Positions 43,439-53,442 are shown, counted from the stretch's first letter. The stretch: 64,000 nt of DNA from Aliiroseovarius sp. M344 (GCF_025140835.1 NZ_CP081153.1:930001-994000); one strand, 5' to 3'. Notes: generated by a model not told the origin, from the sequence alone. A program made the numbers and translations.

Positions 43439-45214
43439 TCAGAACGCGTCCGCGTCAAGCGCCATCACAGTGTCCGCGCCGCTTTCGATCCGAGCAAGAT
43501 GCATACCCGTGGCGGGCAGGCGGCGCGCCATATAGTAGCGTGCAGTTGCCAACTTGGTCTCATAGAACGTGGCGTCAGCCGCACCGTTTGCAAGGGCGTC
43601 CAGCGCAGCACGTGCCTGCTGTGCCCATGCATAGCCAAGGCAGACGTGGCCAAACAGATGCATGAAATCATAGCTGCCAGCCAGCGCATGGTTGGGGTTT
43701 TTCATACCGTTTTGCATGAAGAACATCGACGCAGCCTGCAGGTGCTTAGAGGCGGTTTTCAACGGCTCGATGAAATCCTTCATCGCTTCGTCGTCGCCCT
43801 GTTCCTTGCAATAGGACTTAATCAGGTCAAAGAATGCCATGACATGCTTGCCGCCATCGGCTGCCAGTTTGCGACCAACAAGGTCCAGAGCCTGAACGCC
43901 ATTTGCGCCTTCGTAGATCTGCGCGATGCGGGCATCGCGAACGAACTGGCTCATGCCGTGTTCTTCGATGTAGCCATGGCCGCCATAGACCTGCTGGGCC
44001 AATACGGTCATGTCGAAGCCCTGATCGGTCAGGAAACCTTTCAGAACAGGCGTCATCAGGCTGATCAGGCCGTCTGCCTGATCGTCGTTCGACCGATGCG
44101 CCTGATCAATCAGCAAAGCGCCCCACAGCAGGAAGCCACGCGCGCCTTCGACGAAGCTTTTCTGATCCATAAGCGAGCGGCGGATATCCGGATGCACAAT
44201 CAACGGATCGGCTGGTCCATCTGGGTTTTTCACACCGGTTACATCACGGCCTTGCAGGCGGTCTTTGGCATAAATTACGGCGTTCTGATACGCGGCCTCG
44301 GCTTGCGCCAGACCTTGCATAGCAACGCCCAAACGGGCCTCGTTCATCATGGTGAACATGGCGCGCATGCCTTTGTGCATATCACCCAGCAGGTAACCGG
44401 TCGCCTCGTCATAGTTCATGACGCAGGTCGAATTGCCGTGGATACCCATCTTGTGCTCGATATTGCCGACACTGACGCCGTTGCGCGAGCCGACCGAGCC
44501 ATCGTCGTTCACGTTGAACTTGGGCACGATGAACAGGGACACGCCCTTGATGCCATCAGGCCCGCCGGGGATTTTTGCCAGCACAAGGTGGATAACGTTG
44601 TCGGACATGTCATGATCGCCGGCCGAGATGAAGATCTTTTGGCCCGATACCTTATAGCTCCCATCGTCCTGCGGTTCGGCCTTGGTCCGCATCAAACCCA
44701 GATCGGTGCCGCAATGCGGTTCGGTCAGGTTCATGGTGCCGGTCCATTCGCAGCTGACCATTTTGGGCAGATAGGTTGCCTTCTGCTCGTCTGTGCCGTG
44801 CGCCAGAATGGCCGAGGCCGCGCCGTGGGTCAGGCCCTGATACATGGTGAAGGCTTGGTTCGCGGCGGAAAACATCTCGCCCACAGCAGTGCCCAGCAAC
44901 ACCGGCATGTTCTGGCCGCCAAATTCTTCTGGCATGTCCAGACCGGTCCAGCCGCCCTCTTTCATCTGCTCAAACGCGCCTTTGAACCCCTTGGGTGTAT
45001 AGACGACGCCGTTTTCCAGCCGGCAGCCTTCCTTATCGCCGGCAACGTTCAGCGGTGTCAGCACTTCACTGGCGACTTTTCCGGCTTCTTCCAGAACAGC
45101 ACCTGTGAAGTCAGGCTCCAGTTCATCGTAACCGGGAATGTTCAGTTTTTCCGCCTTGAGCACTTCGTGCAGCAGGAAGGCCATGTCCTTGGTCGGTGCG
45201 GTGTAGCTGGGCAT
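43439..45214 (-). CDS. Acyl-CoA dehydrogenase (large FadE/DmdC-type)
   Basis: 591 residues. The acyl-CoA dehydrogenase core carries the FAD-binding segments [13 protein letters not shown] (about 157-169) and [13 protein letters not shown] (about 430-442) and is followed by the extra C-terminal domain of the 590-600-residue subfamily. That subfamily includes FadE5-like enzymes and DmdC. It makes the first oxidation of acyl-CoA. Second gene after the MerR regulator (23-bp gap), so it is probably co-regulated. Confidence 0.92.
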   Translation of the reverse strand: MPSYTAPTKDMAFLLHEVLKAEKLNIPGYDELEPDFTGAVLEEAGKVASEVLTPLNVAGDKEGCRLENGVVYTPKGFKGAFEQMKEGGWTGLDMPEEFGGQNMPVLLGTAVGEMFSAANQAFTMYQGLTHGAASAILAHGTDEQKATYLPKMVSCEWTGTMNLTEPHCGTDLGLMRTKAEPQDDGSYKVSGQKIFISAGDHDMSDNVIHLVLAKIPGGPDGIKGVSLFIVPKFNVNDDGSVGSRNGVSVGNIEHKMGIHGNSTCVMNYDEATGYLLGDMHKGMRAMFTMMNEARLGVAMQGLAQAEAAYQNAVIYAKDRLQGRDVTGVKNPDGPADPLIVHPDIRRSLMDQKSFVEGARGFLLWGALLIDQAHRSNDDQADGLISLMTPVLKGFLTDQGFDMTVLAQQVYGGHGYIEEHGMSQFVRDARIAQIYEGANGVQALDLVGRKLAADGGKHVMAFFDLIKSYCKEQGDDEAMKDFIEPLKTASKHLQAASMFFMQNGMKNPNHALAGSYDFMHLFGHVCLGYAWAQQARAALDALANGAADATFYETKLATARYYMARRLPATGMHLARIESGADTVMALDADAF

Positions 45215-45237
45215 AGAGGTCGTCCTTGTCTTAGGTC

Positions 45238-45627
45238 TTATTGGTCATCGTCAAGTGAAGCGATCTTGTCGTTCACCCATTGCAATTGATTTGTCAGATC
45301 ATCGATGGCGTCATCCAATTCGGCCCGTTGACGCTTCAGGTCCTCAAGATGTCCCTGGGCCACGTCATAGGTGCGTTTCAGCTGTGTCTTCTGCTGATCA
45401 CCCCGATCATAAAGGTCCAGCAACTGGCGGATCTCTTCCAATGAGAACCCGAAACGCTTGCCGCGCAGGATCAGTTTTAAGCGCGCGCGATCACGTTTGG
45501 TGAAAAGTCGCTTCTGGCCCTCACGAATGGGCGCGATCAGCTCTTTCGCTTCATAAAATCGCAGCGTCCTAGCTGTCACCTCGAAGGCATCACACATTTG
45601 CCGAATGGTCATAAGTTCGTCGGTCAT
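45238..45627 (-). CDS. MerR-family regulator heading the beta-oxidation operon
   Basis: 129 residues. N-terminal MerR winged HTH ([21 protein letters not shown] at about 6-26), then the [16 protein letters not shown] segment and a long C-terminal coiled coil. No metal-binding cysteine pattern, so a LiuR/fatty-acyl-responsive type is more likely than a metal sensor. ATG 45627 is preceded by TTGGAG. It is 23 bp upstream of the acyl-CoA dehydrogenase gene, with a 16-bp palindrome upstream. Confidence 0.88.
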   Translation of the reverse strand: MTDELMTIRQMCDAFEVTARTLRFYEAKELIAPIREGQKRLFTKRDRARLKLILRGKRFGFSLEEIRQLLDLYDRGDQQKTQLKRTYDVAQGHLEDLKRQRAELDDAIDDLTNQLQWVNDKIASLDDDQ

Positions 45628-45690
45628 ACTAGCTCCAATCTTTACCCGACGCCGGTCGTGTCGTCTGACCAGCATGTCATACAATATAAG

Positions 45691-45746
45691 TTTACGTTAA
45701 CGTAAATGTAACGTGGCGTCAGAGCATTTCTTGTCGTTACGTAACG
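45691..45746. promoter_or_regulatory. MerR-type palindromes TTTACGTTAACGTAAA and CGTTACGTAACG
   Basis: A perfect 16-bp palindrome at 45691-45706, 64 bp upstream of the first MerR gene, and a perfect 12-bp palindrome at 45735-45746. The first is reminiscent of LiuR-type operators for branched-chain and fatty-acid catabolism. Likely the autoregulatory promoter of the operon. Confidence 0.7.
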
Positions 45747-45877
45747 TCGGAAAATACCCTGCATTACGCAAGGGCATGTTTTTTAAGGAGAAATGAGGTT
45801 CCGTAGGGTTAGCTGAAAATTCGTTTTTCGGCGCAAATTAACGGAAACCTGAACGAAATAAGGAGAATCAGCGCTGT

Positions 45878-46246
45878 TTAGTCCAGCGCATTGGCCACAT
45901 CATCTCGCAGTTTTTGCAGATCAGTGATGCTGTCTACCAACTCCGCTTGCTGTTTGCGCAGATCACCCAACTGGCGGTCGGCAAGCTCCACCCAGGCGCG
46001 GTTCTGGGCCTCGGTGCCCTTTTCGTCATAGATCAAAAGCCACTGCCGAAGCTCTTCCAAAGAGAACCCAAACCGGCGTCCTCTGAGAATCAGCGTCATG
46101 CGCGCGACCTCGCGCGGGGCATAGAACCGGGCGCGACCTTCCTTTTCGGGGCTCAGAAGCTCTATGTATTCGTAATATCTGAGCGTGCGCGGGGTCACGT
46201 CGAACTTCGCGCACATTTCCTTGAAGGTCAGGCGGTCTTCGGTCAT
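45878..46246 (-). CDS. Second MerR-family regulator
   Basis: 122 residues, a paralogue of the preceding MerR protein (same LTFKEMCAKFDVTPRTLRYYEY HTH and FGFSLEELRQWLLIYD). C-terminal coiled coil, no Cys metal site. It lies upstream of the first MerR gene on the same strand but is separated by 250 bp of promoter DNA, so it probably has its own transcript. Target unknown. Confidence 0.87.
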   Translation of the reverse strand: MTEDRLTFKEMCAKFDVTPRTLRYYEYIELLSPEKEGRARFYAPREVARMTLILRGRRFGFSLEELRQWLLIYDEKGTEAQNRAWVELADRQLGDLRKQQAELVDSITDLQKLRDDVANALD

Positions 46247-46338
46247 CTGGGCCCCATTTCCAGTCTAGATAACAATCAACCTAGAGGACCGGCGCTGGGC
46301 GTGCAATTGGGCTGACGCATGCTTCTGCGCCTTTGGCG

Positions 46339-47463
46339 TCAATTCATGAAGCCGGGGGCCAGGAAATAGAAGGTATAGGCCACGATCAGCGCAGGGATAG
46401 TTGAATAGAGCGTGGCCATTACGGCGGCCTTTGGGTTCAGCGCTATGGCCGGGAACAGCGCATCGCCGTCGTTCGAGATCGCATTGCCGACCAGAGCCGA
46501 AAACGGAATGACACCGTTTAGGAACAGGGTGGCCACCAGCACTTGCGGGCCACATCCGGGGATCAAGCCAACGAGAATGGCCATCAGTGGCAACAAGGGT
46601 GCAATGGACTGGAACAGCAGTTCAATGTCGAGCCCCGCGAATTCGGCAACATAGTCATAGGCCAGATAAGCCCCAATTACCCACACCGAGATGAAGCTCG
46701 TTTCTTCGGCCATCCTGGTAACTGGGCTGTCTTTGGCGTTGGTCATCGCCGCCAGTTTTGATGTGGCCCAGATGGTCAGCCCCAGAAAGGTGCCGGTCAA
46801 TGCCAGCCATTGGACTGGAACGCCAAGGATATGGTTGATCTCAACCTGCGCAAGTTGCGCCGCACCCACAATGAAGCCGGGAACGGCCAGAAGCAGGTAT
46901 GCAATGTCTTGCGGCCGGGTGCGGCCGATCAGGGGCGCAAGGTCACAGCTGGCAAGATTGCCCGCACGATATTCAACCTTGTGGAAATAATCGACCAGCC
47001 AGCCCGATAAGATCCCGACAACCAGCGACAAGGGCAGAACGACAAGGGCTGCGTCGGGACGGGTTGCGATCAAAAAGAACGCCGCATCGCCCATTGTGGC
47101 GGTCAAGGTGGCAACCACCGCACCAAAGCCGACATGGCCCGAGCTATAGGCCGCGACCACAACCACAGCGCCTCCGCAACCCGGGGTCGTGCCAAGCAGC
47201 GCCGCCAGCGGCACTTGCGCACCCCGCGCCTTGGACAGGCTTTCGCCAATATCGAAGTTGAACAGCCGCTCCGCGCCATAGAAGATTAACAAGGTCGCCG
47301 CAACGAACACCGACACTTGCACATAGGCGTCGGTCATCAGCTCTCGTGTCAGTTCGCCAAGATGGCCAGGTGCCAATGCCAAGACAGCCAAGATGGCAAG
47401 CACCAGCAAGCGCCTTGGGCGCAGTTTCCCCAGCGGGGCAGTGATGGCGGTGGCGTCGGTCAT
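46339..47463 (-). CDS. Predicted 10-TM manganese/heavy-metal transporter (ArsP_2-like)
   Basis: 374-residue inner-membrane protein with about ten helices in two repeats. Each repeat carries a PGCG motif: TTPGCGGAVVVVAA (about 91-104) and LIPGCGPQVLVATLF (about 300-314). This duplicated PGCG signature fits the putative Mn/heavy-metal exporter family as I recall it. The start has a weak Shine-Dalgarno region because the AT-rich palindrome sits right upstream. Confidence 0.75.
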   Translation of the reverse strand: MTDATAITAPLGKLRPRRLLVLAILAVLALAPGHLGELTRELMTDAYVQVSVFVAATLLIFYGAERLFNFDIGESLSKARGAQVPLAALLGTTPGCGGAVVVVAAYSSGHVGFGAVVATLTATMGDAAFFLIATRPDAALVVLPLSLVVGILSGWLVDYFHKVEYRAGNLASCDLAPLIGRTRPQDIAYLLLAVPGFIVGAAQLAQVEINHILGVPVQWLALTGTFLGLTIWATSKLAAMTNAKDSPVTRMAEETSFISVWVIGAYLAYDYVAEFAGLDIELLFQSIAPLLPLMAILVGLIPGCGPQVLVATLFLNGVIPFSALVGNAISNDGDALFPAIALNPKAAVMATLYSTIPALIVAYTFYFLAPGFMN

Positions 47464-47473
47464 GGGAGCTCTT

Positions 47474-47498
47474 GCAATTGAGAATAATTCTTAATTGC
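47474..47498. promoter_or_regulatory. Irr/Fur/Mur-like operator candidate
   Basis: A 25-bp palindrome with only the centre and one pair per side unmatched. Its middle, TTGAGAATAATTCTTAA, differs by one base per half from the Irr (ICE) consensus TTTAGAA-N3-TTCTAAA as I recall it. It ends 11 bp before the metal-transporter ATG. Confidence 0.6.
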
Positions 47499-47568
47499 GA
47501 AAGTAGGGGCTGGACGCGCCATTTGCAAGGGCCAATAAAAGGCAGACCCAACCAAAGGAGTGCGGGTG

Positions 47569-48060
47569 ATGATCAAAGGCTTGACGCAAGAGAAGAAGGC
47601 TGAAATCGCTCGGAAATTTACTGAAGCCATACCGCATTGCGGCGCTTTGGGTATGACGCTGGATGATTTGGGCGACGGAGAGGCAGTGATGTCGATGCCC
47701 TATGACGCGCGATTTATCGGTGATCCGCGAACAGGTGTGATTCATGGTGGCGCTGTATCAGCGCTTATGGACACGTGCTGTGGCTCTGCCGTGATGAGCC
47801 ACCCTGACGCCCCAGCCATCACAGCAACGATTGATTTGCGCATTGATTACATGCGCCCGGCCACACCCGGCCAGAAGATCACCGCCCGCGCGACTTGCTA
47901 TCATGTTACCCGCTCGGTGGCGTTTGTGCGGGCCGTGGCGCTTGACGAGGACGAAAGCCGCCCTGTGGCGACGGCAACCGGTGCCTTTTCCGCTGATGGC
48001 GATCCCAAGCGGCGGTCGACTGAAATTTCGGTGGAAATCAGTGGCGGGGACAAACCATGA
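47569..48060 (+). CDS. PaaI-family hotdog-fold thioesterase, copy 1
   Basis: 163 residues. Hotdog motif [23 protein letters not shown] (about 48-70) of the PaaI/YbgC type that hydrolyses acyl- or aryl-CoA thioesters. ATG 47569 has AAGGAG 8 nt upstream; the GTG starts just upstream overlap that site. Overlaps the next thioesterase gene by 4 bp. Confidence 0.85.
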   Translation: MIKGLTQEKKAEIARKFTEAIPHCGALGMTLDDLGDGEAVMSMPYDARFIGDPRTGVIHGGAVSALMDTCCGSAVMSHPDAPAITATIDLRIDYMRPATPGQKITARATCYHVTRSVAFVRAVALDEDESRPVATATGAFSADGDPKRRSTEISVEISGGDKP

Positions 48061-48572
48061 GCGGCACCGTGAAACGCCCGCGCCCGGAACCGGTCGAGGT
48101 GGTCAAGAAACGACGAGACGCCGCCTTGTCGGCCCTTGTGGACAGCGTGCCTTACTTGACCTTTTTGGGCATTCAAGTGGAGCGTCACGGCGATGAATTG
48201 ACGGCGGTCTTGCCCTATTCAGACAAATTGATCGGCAATCCACTTTTACCGGCCATCCATGGCGGTGTTACCGCGGCATTTCTGGAAACCGCTGCGGTGA
48301 TTGAGCTGAGCTGGGTATCGCTGTGGGAAGACATGGAGACCGGCAAACTTGACCCCGGCACACTCGGGCCGGAAAACCTGCCTTATCTGCCCAAGACCAT
48401 CGACTTTTCAATCGATTACCTGCGGTCTGGGCTGCCGCGTGATGCCTATGCGCGGGCACGGATTGTGCGCCAAGGTCGGCGATACGCTTCCGTGCATGTC
48501 GAGGCATGGCAGGATAACCGCAACAAGCTGTATGCGCAGGCCACGGGGCATTTTCTGATGCCAACGAAATGA
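48057..48572 (+). CDS. PaaI-family hotdog-fold thioesterase, copy 2
   Basis: 171 residues. Hotdog helix motif [24 protein letters not shown] (about 62-85), [21 protein letters not shown] core. A second thioesterase of the same fold in tandem, linked by ATGA overlaps both to copy 1 and to the MATE gene. Pairing may form a heteromer or handle two substrate classes; not known. Confidence 0.83.
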   Translation: MSGTVKRPRPEPVEVVKKRRDAALSALVDSVPYLTFLGIQVERHGDELTAVLPYSDKLIGNPLLPAIHGGVTAAFLETAAVIELSWVSLWEDMETGKLDPGTLGPENLPYLPKTIDFSIDYLRSGLPRDAYARARIVRQGRRYASVHVEAWQDNRNKLYAQATGHFLMPTK

Positions 48573-49891
48573 GCGGGTCCACCGCCCGGTCTGCGGCACT
48601 GACGCACCGTCGCATCCTTGCGGTCGCGGGGCCGATTGTTCTGTCGAACGTGACCGTGCCGATCCTTGGGGTAGTCGATACTGGCGTAATAGGGCAGCTG
48701 GGCGAAGCGGCACCCATCGGAGCCGTCGGGATCGGGGCGGTCATAATCTCCACCTTCTATTGGGTGTTCAGCTTTCTCAGAATGGGCACCACTGGATTGA
48801 CCGCACAGGCCCAAGGGGCTGGGCGCAGTGGTGAGGTGTCGGCAATGTTGACACGCGCCATGATGATCGCGGCACTGGCCGGTGTTGCGCTTGTCGTGTT
48901 GCAATTTCCTCTGTTCTGGGCGGCCTTCCAAATAGCGCCGGCCTCAGTCGAGGTTGAAGGCATGGCGCACGACTATCTTTCCATTCGGATCTGGGGCGCG
49001 CCGTTTGCGATTTCAATCTATGCGCTGACCGGTTGGCTGATCGCGTTAGAGCGTGCGAAATCGGTTCTGGTTCTGCAAGTCGTCATGAATGGCATCAACC
49101 TCGGGCTCGACCTGTGGTTTGTTCTTGGCTTGGGTTGGGGCATCGAAGGCGTTGCTGTTGCCACCTTAATCGCCGAATTAGGTGGGGCAGCGCTGGGTCT
49201 GTGGCTGTGCCGCGATGCGTTCCAGAACCCGGCGTGGCGTGAACGCACGCGGGTGCTGGACCCCGAGATGTTGACCCGCATGGCTATTGTGAACTCAGAT
49301 ATCATGATCCGTTCGCTGCTGCTGACCGCGATATTCACCAGCTTCATGTTTTTCGGTGCGCGCTTTTCAGATGTCGAACTGGCCGCCAATCAGGTGTTGT
49401 TTCAGTTTCTTAATGTTGCGGCCTATGCGATGGATGGGTTCGCATTTGGGGCGGAAACCTTTGTCGGGCAAGCGCTGGGCGCGCGCAATAAGGCGGGAGT
49501 GCGCCGGGCCGCGATCATGTCCAGCCAATGGGGGGCTGGGATTTCCTGTGCGATGGCGCTGGGCTTCTTGTTGTTTGGTGGTATGGCAATTGATCTGATG
49601 ACAACCGCGGAAGACGTGCGTACTACGGCACGTGCCTTTCTGATCTACATGGTGCTGGCGCCACTGGTCGGGTGGCCATCCTGGATGCTGGACGGGATAT
49701 TCATTGGGGCCACGCGGACTGCGGACATGCGCAACATGATGGTGGCGTCTGCGGTGGTTTACTTTGCCGCCGTTCTGACTCTGATGCCTTTTTTGGGTAA
49801 CCACGGATTGTGGCTGGCGCTTTTGATCTCGTTTATCGCGCGCGGGGTAACGCTTGGCCTGCGGTATCCGGCGTTGGAAGCGTCGGCTTAA
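48569..49891 (+). CDS. MATE-family (DinF-type) multidrug/organic cation exporter
   Basis: 440 residues, about 12 membrane helices in two MatE repeats. Signature parts are ILGVVDTGVIGQLGEAAPIGAV near the N-terminus and FAFGAETFVGQALGARN in the second half. The length and the D-T in VVDTG fit the DinF subfamily. Translationally coupled to two thioesterases, which suggests that it may export a product freed from CoA. Ends in a 4-bp convergent overlap with arsC. Confidence 0.88.
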   Translation: MSGSTARSAALTHRRILAVAGPIVLSNVTVPILGVVDTGVIGQLGEAAPIGAVGIGAVIISTFYWVFSFLRMGTTGLTAQAQGAGRSGEVSAMLTRAMMIAALAGVALVVLQFPLFWAAFQIAPASVEVEGMAHDYLSIRIWGAPFAISIYALTGWLIALERAKSVLVLQVVMNGINLGLDLWFVLGLGWGIEGVAVATLIAELGGAALGLWLCRDAFQNPAWRERTRVLDPEMLTRMAIVNSDIMIRSLLLTAIFTSFMFFGARFSDVELAANQVLFQFLNVAAYAMDGFAFGAETFVGQALGARNKAGVRRAAIMSSQWGAGISCAMALGFLLFGGMAIDLMTTAEDVRTTARAFLIYMVLAPLVGWPSWMLDGIFIGATRTADMRNMMVASAVVYFAAVLTLMPFLGNHGLWLALLISFIARGVTLGLRYPALEASA

Positions 49892-50229
49892 AGGATCTCG
49901 GTCACGCTTTCGGGCGGGCGGCCCATCCGGGCTTTACCGTTTTTGATCACGATGGGGCGCTCGATCAGGATCGGGTGTGATGCCATCGCGGCGATCAAAG
50001 TGGCGTCATCTGTATCGGCACCCAACCCAAGCTCTTTGAACAGATTTTCGCCTTTGCGCATGATGTTGATCGGATCAACGCCAAGGGCTGCAAGAACGGC
50101 GCGCAACGTGGCTACATCAGGGGCGTCGTCAAGATACCGGCGCACCGTTATGTCTTCGCCATGCGCTTCCAGTATGGCCAGAGTTTGGCGTGATTTTGAA
50201 CAGCGCGGGTTGTGCCAAATCTCGGTCAT
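49888..50229 (-). CDS. arsC: Arsenate reductase, glutaredoxin-coupled ArsC
   Basis: 113 residues. Catalytic Cys in [12 protein letters not shown] (about 7-18), the family Arg residues in PILIERPIV (about 85-93). Reduces arsenate to arsenite using glutathione/glutaredoxin. No arsB/acr3 or arsR nearby, so a YffB-like role is an alternative. ATG 50229 (MTEIW) overlaps the pyrD stop (ATGA); a TTG two codons earlier is less likely. Confidence 0.85.
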   Translation of the reverse strand: MTEIWHNPRCSKSRQTLAILEAHGEDITVRRYLDDAPDVATLRAVLAALGVDPINIMRKGENLFKELGLGADTDDATLIAAMASHPILIERPIVIKNGKARMGRPPESVTEIL

Positions 50230-51290
50230 AGCCAATCCTCTCGCCCCGTGCCCACGGCCTCGGAAACATGGCCAAAGCCGTCGCGTTCCAAAAGCGTATC
50301 AAGACCCAACGCAATTTCCGCCACAAGGCTAAGCCCTTTATAGGCCAGTGAGGAGTAGAGCTGCACGATAGACGCGCCAGCTCGGATTTTCTGATACGCA
50401 TCCTCGGCCGAGGCGATGCCGCCGACGCCGATCAGTGGCATCTTCCCATCGGTCAATTCGGACAGACGCGCCACTACGCGGGTCGACTTTTCAAACAAAG
50501 GCGGGCCAGACAAGCCGCCAGCTTCGCTTTTGTATTGGCTTTGCAACCCTTCACGCGACAGGGTGGTATTGGTGGCGATGATTGCATCGACGTTGACCTC
50601 TTGGGCGACGCCGGCGACCTCGGCCAGCTCTGCGTCACTGAGGTCGGGCGCGATTTTTAAGAAAATCGGCGTGTATTTGTCCTGACCTTCGCGGGCCGCA
50701 AGAACGCCAGACAACAAACCGCGCAGCGCATCCGCGCCTTGCAGGTCGCGCAGCTTCTCGGTGTTGGGCGAACTGACGTTGACGGTTGCGAAATCGACGA
50801 ACGGTCCGCAGGTCTGAAACACCTTCACATAGTCGGCAGCGCGATCATCACTGTCTTTGTTGGCTCCAAGGTTCAACCCGACAGGTACCGGGCGGCGGCG
50901 CGACCGGCGCGTCAGGCGTGCTGCGGCGGCCTCCATCCCTTCGTTGTTAAAGCCAAAGCGGTTGATAACGGCTTGGTCTTCGGTCAGCCGAAACAAGCGT
51001 GGCTTAGGGTTGCCGGTCTGCGGGCGGGGTGTCACGGCCCCAACCTCAACGAACCCAAACCCTGCTTGGGTCAAGGCGTCCACGACAGTCGCGTTTTTGT
51101 CATAGCCCGCCGCAAGCCCGACCGGGTTCAGAAGATCCATGCCGCAGAATCTCGTCTTGATGCGGTCGGTTGTGACCAGGCCAGACAGCGGCACGATACC
51201 GGCCTTCATCGCCATCAGCGCCAGCCCATGCGACCGTTCCGGGTCAACCTGGTGAAGTGCTTTTAGGGCAATCTTTTCAATCAGGTTCAT
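50226..51290 (-). CDS. pyrD: Dihydroorotate dehydrogenase (quinone), class 2
   Basis: 354 residues. Class-2 N-terminal helix ([22 protein letters not shown]), FMN-site motifs [27 protein letters not shown] (with the catalytic Ser) and [20 protein letters not shown]. Oxidises dihydroorotate to orotate at the inner membrane in de novo pyrimidine synthesis. Co-transcribed with DUF952 and arsC via 4-bp overlaps. Confidence 0.96.
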   Translation of the reverse strand: MNLIEKIALKALHQVDPERSHGLALMAMKAGIVPLSGLVTTDRIKTRFCGMDLLNPVGLAAGYDKNATVVDALTQAGFGFVEVGAVTPRPQTGNPKPRLFRLTEDQAVINRFGFNNEGMEAAAARLTRRSRRRPVPVGLNLGANKDSDDRAADYVKVFQTCGPFVDFATVNVSSPNTEKLRDLQGADALRGLLSGVLAAREGQDKYTPIFLKIAPDLSDAELAEVAGVAQEVNVDAIIATNTTLSREGLQSQYKSEAGGLSGPPLFEKSTRVVARLSELTDGKMPLIGVGGIASAEDAYQKIRAGASIVQLYSSLAYKGLSLVAEIALGLDTLLERDGFGHVSEAVGTGREDWL

Positions 51291-51625
51291 GCCAAGGCCT
51301 CAGGAAAGATATGCCCGTCGGTGCCAAGCGGCAGTGCGCGATGCCACAGGGCCTCGGACAACATCAGGTCCCGATAGAGGTGCGGGAAAAGTGCCCCACC
51401 GCGCGAGGGTTCCCATTTCAATGCGTCCCCCATAGCGCCAGCCTCGAAAGCCACCAAAACCAACCCATCCTCGTTAGCAAAATGCTTTGCGGCCGTTTCC
51501 TGCGCCTGCGCGGCGGTTGAGAAGTGGATAAAGCCGTCGGTCAGGTCAATTGGTGCACCCGATGTCTTGCCGGTTGCCTGAAACGCCTGCCATTCGGCGG
51601 CACGTAGAATTTTGTATATTTGCAT
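51287..51625 (-). CDS. DUF952 family protein
   Basis: 112 residues. Family pattern [17 protein letters not shown]..., [16 protein letters not shown] and [11 protein letters not shown] is clear. DUF952 proteins are small, cytoplasmic and of unknown function. ATG 51625 (MQIYKI) or 51634 are both possible starts. Overlaps pyrD by 4 bp, which is a common link of this family with pyrD in Rhodobacterales as far as I know. Confidence 0.82.
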   Translation of the reverse strand: MQIYKILRAAEWQAFQATGKTSGAPIDLTDGFIHFSTAAQAQETAAKHFANEDGLVLVAFEAGAMGDALKWEPSRGGALFPHLYRDLMLSEALWHRALPLGTDGHIFPEALA

Positions 51626-51805
51626 GCCCTTCATGTGACGCGCAGGGTCACATTCGTCAAGCCATGTTGAGTTTTGGTTGGGCACGACGTGGAAAAAGGC
51701 GACATCTTCCCGTTACGTTAACCGGCCATCCAATTCGTGGTCTTTGACAAGGCAGGCCGACTCGCGTCAACCTGTTCGCAAGACACCAATAACAGGGGGC
51801 TCCCA

Positions 51806-53365
51806 ATGATTATGCGTTTTATGACGACGGTTGCAGCGCTGGCTGTGACAGCTGGCACGGCTGCTGCGGACTATACACTGACCGTTTTGCACACCAACGA
51901 CTTCCACGCTCGGTTTGAACCGATCAGCAAATACGACTCCGGCTGTTCTGCTGAAGACAACACTGCAGGCGAATGCTTTGGCGGCTCAGCCCGTCTGGTC
52001 AGCGCCATCGCCGAGGCGCGCGCGCGGTCGAACAACTCGATCCTTGTTGACGGCGGTGACCAATTCCAAGGCACGCTGTTTTATACCTATTACAAGGGCA
52101 AGCTTGCGGCCGAGATGATGAACAAGATGGGCTATGATGCGATGACCGTGGGCAACCACGAGTTTGACGATGGCCCGGAGGTTCTGAGCGGCTTCATGGA
52201 TGCGGTCGATTTCCCGGTCCTAATGTCAAATGCCGATGTGTCGGGCGAAGAACTACTGGCTGGAAAGCTTGCAAAGTCGACCATCATCGAGCGTGGCGGC
52301 GAAAAACTGGGTCTGATAGGCCTGACCCCGCAAGATACGGATGAACTGGCATCACCCGGTCCCAATGTCATCTTCACCGACCCAGTTGGCGCGGTGCAGG
52401 GCGAGGTCGACAAGCTGACCGCCGAGGGCGTGAACAAGATCATCGTGCTCAGCCACTCGGGTTATGGCGTTGACCAGAAGGTCGCAGCCGAAACCACGGG
52501 CGTCGACATTATTGTTGGCGGTCACACGAACACGCTGTTGTCCAACAGCAATGAACGCGCCGAAGGTCCATACCCGACCATGGTAGGCTCGACCGCGATC
52601 GTGTCGGCCTATGCCTATGGTAAGTTTCTGGGCGAGTTGAATGTAACCTTCGACGACGACGGCAACATCACCGAGGCTTCGGGCGAGCCGATCATCATGG
52701 ACGGTGGAGTCGCCGAAGATGAGGGTACCGTGGCACGGATCGCTGAAGCAGCAGCGCCTCTGGATGAAATCCGCAATAAGGTTGTCGCCAATACAGTCGA
52801 GGCAATCGATGGAGAGCGCGGCTCGTGTCGCGCAGTCGAGTGTGCCATGGGCAATATCATCGCTGACGCAATGCTTGATCGCGTGAAGGATCAAGGCATT
52901 GAGATCGCCCTTGCAAATGGTGGTGGTATACGCGCGTCAATCGACGCGGGCGATGTGACCATGGGCGAGGTGCTGACCGTTCTTCCGTTCCAGAACACGC
53001 TCTCGACATTCCAAGTGTCTGGCGCAACGATTTTGGAGGCGCTTGAAAACGGCGTCAGCCAACACGAAGAAGGCGCGGGCCGTTTCCTCCAAGTTGCTGG
53101 TATGAAGTACACGTTTGATGTGTCGAAGCCAGCAGGCGAGAGGATTTCTGACGTGATGGTTGGCGATGCGCCGATTGATCCCGCAAAAATTTATGGCGTT
53201 GTATCGAACAACTTTGTACGCAACGGTGGCGATGGCTTCGTGATGTTCCGTGATGCTGAGAATGCGTATGACTTCGGCCCCGACCTTGCCGATGTCACCG
53301 CCGAGTACATGGCCCAGATGGGTCCAGTGACCCCCATGCTTGATGGGCGTATTACCCAGAAGTAA
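51806..53365 (+). CDS. Periplasmic 5'-nucleotidase / UshA-type metallophosphatase
   Basis: 519 residues. A signal peptide (to about residue 20, ...TAGTAAA) precedes metallophosphoesterase motifs LHTNDFHA, VDGGDQFQGT, VGNHEFDDG and GGHTNT, then the C-terminal 5'-nucleotidase substrate domain (ALANGGGIRASIDAGD, NNFVRNGGDGF). Releases nucleosides from nucleotides outside the membrane, feeding salvage (cdd-deoB-add-upp). UshA or CpdB-like specificity cannot be decided. Start ATG 51806; ATG 51812 also possible. Confidence 0.9.
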   Translation: MIMRFMTTVAALAVTAGTAAADYTLTVLHTNDFHARFEPISKYDSGCSAEDNTAGECFGGSARLVSAIAEARARSNNSILVDGGDQFQGTLFYTYYKGKLAAEMMNKMGYDAMTVGNHEFDDGPEVLSGFMDAVDFPVLMSNADVSGEELLAGKLAKSTIIERGGEKLGLIGLTPQDTDELASPGPNVIFTDPVGAVQGEVDKLTAEGVNKIIVLSHSGYGVDQKVAAETTGVDIIVGGHTNTLLSNSNERAEGPYPTMVGSTAIVSAYAYGKFLGELNVTFDDDGNITEASGEPIIMDGGVAEDEGTVARIAEAAAPLDEIRNKVVANTVEAIDGERGSCRAVECAMGNIIADAMLDRVKDQGIEIALANGGGIRASIDAGDVTMGEVLTVLPFQNTLSTFQVSGATILEALENGVSQHEEGAGRFLQVAGMKYTFDVSKPAGERISDVMVGDAPIDPAKIYGVVSNNFVRNGGDGFVMFRDAENAYDFGPDLADVTAEYMAQMGPVTPMLDGRITQK

Positions 53366-53387
53366 GTTGGTCTTAGGCTGGTTTATG

Positions 53388-53416
53388 ACCCCCGCTGTGC
53401 AAATGGCGGGGGTTTT
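53388..53416 (+). terminator. Intrinsic terminator of the 5'-nucleotidase gene
   Basis: Stem ACCCCCGC / GCGGGGGT with a 10-nt loop followed by TTTT, 22 bp beyond the stop codon. Confidence 0.85.
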
Positions 53417-53442
53417 CCTTTGTGCGAGACCCTGAGCGGCTT

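Noticed and set aside
43259..45289. 676-residue open frame on the plus strand
   Set aside because: It is antisense to the acyl-CoA dehydrogenase, whose FAD motifs are clear; the translation has no recognisable domain and is His/Arg/Val-rich as expected of a GC-driven shadow frame.
45793..45816. Seven-codon frame with a good AAGGAG site, between the two MerR genes
   Set aside because: Nothing on the plus strand follows that it could lead, so it is probably chance.
46266..46287. TCTAG-12 nt-CTAGA upstream of the second MerR gene
   Set aside because: Arms of only 5 bp with a long spacer are not enough to claim an operator.
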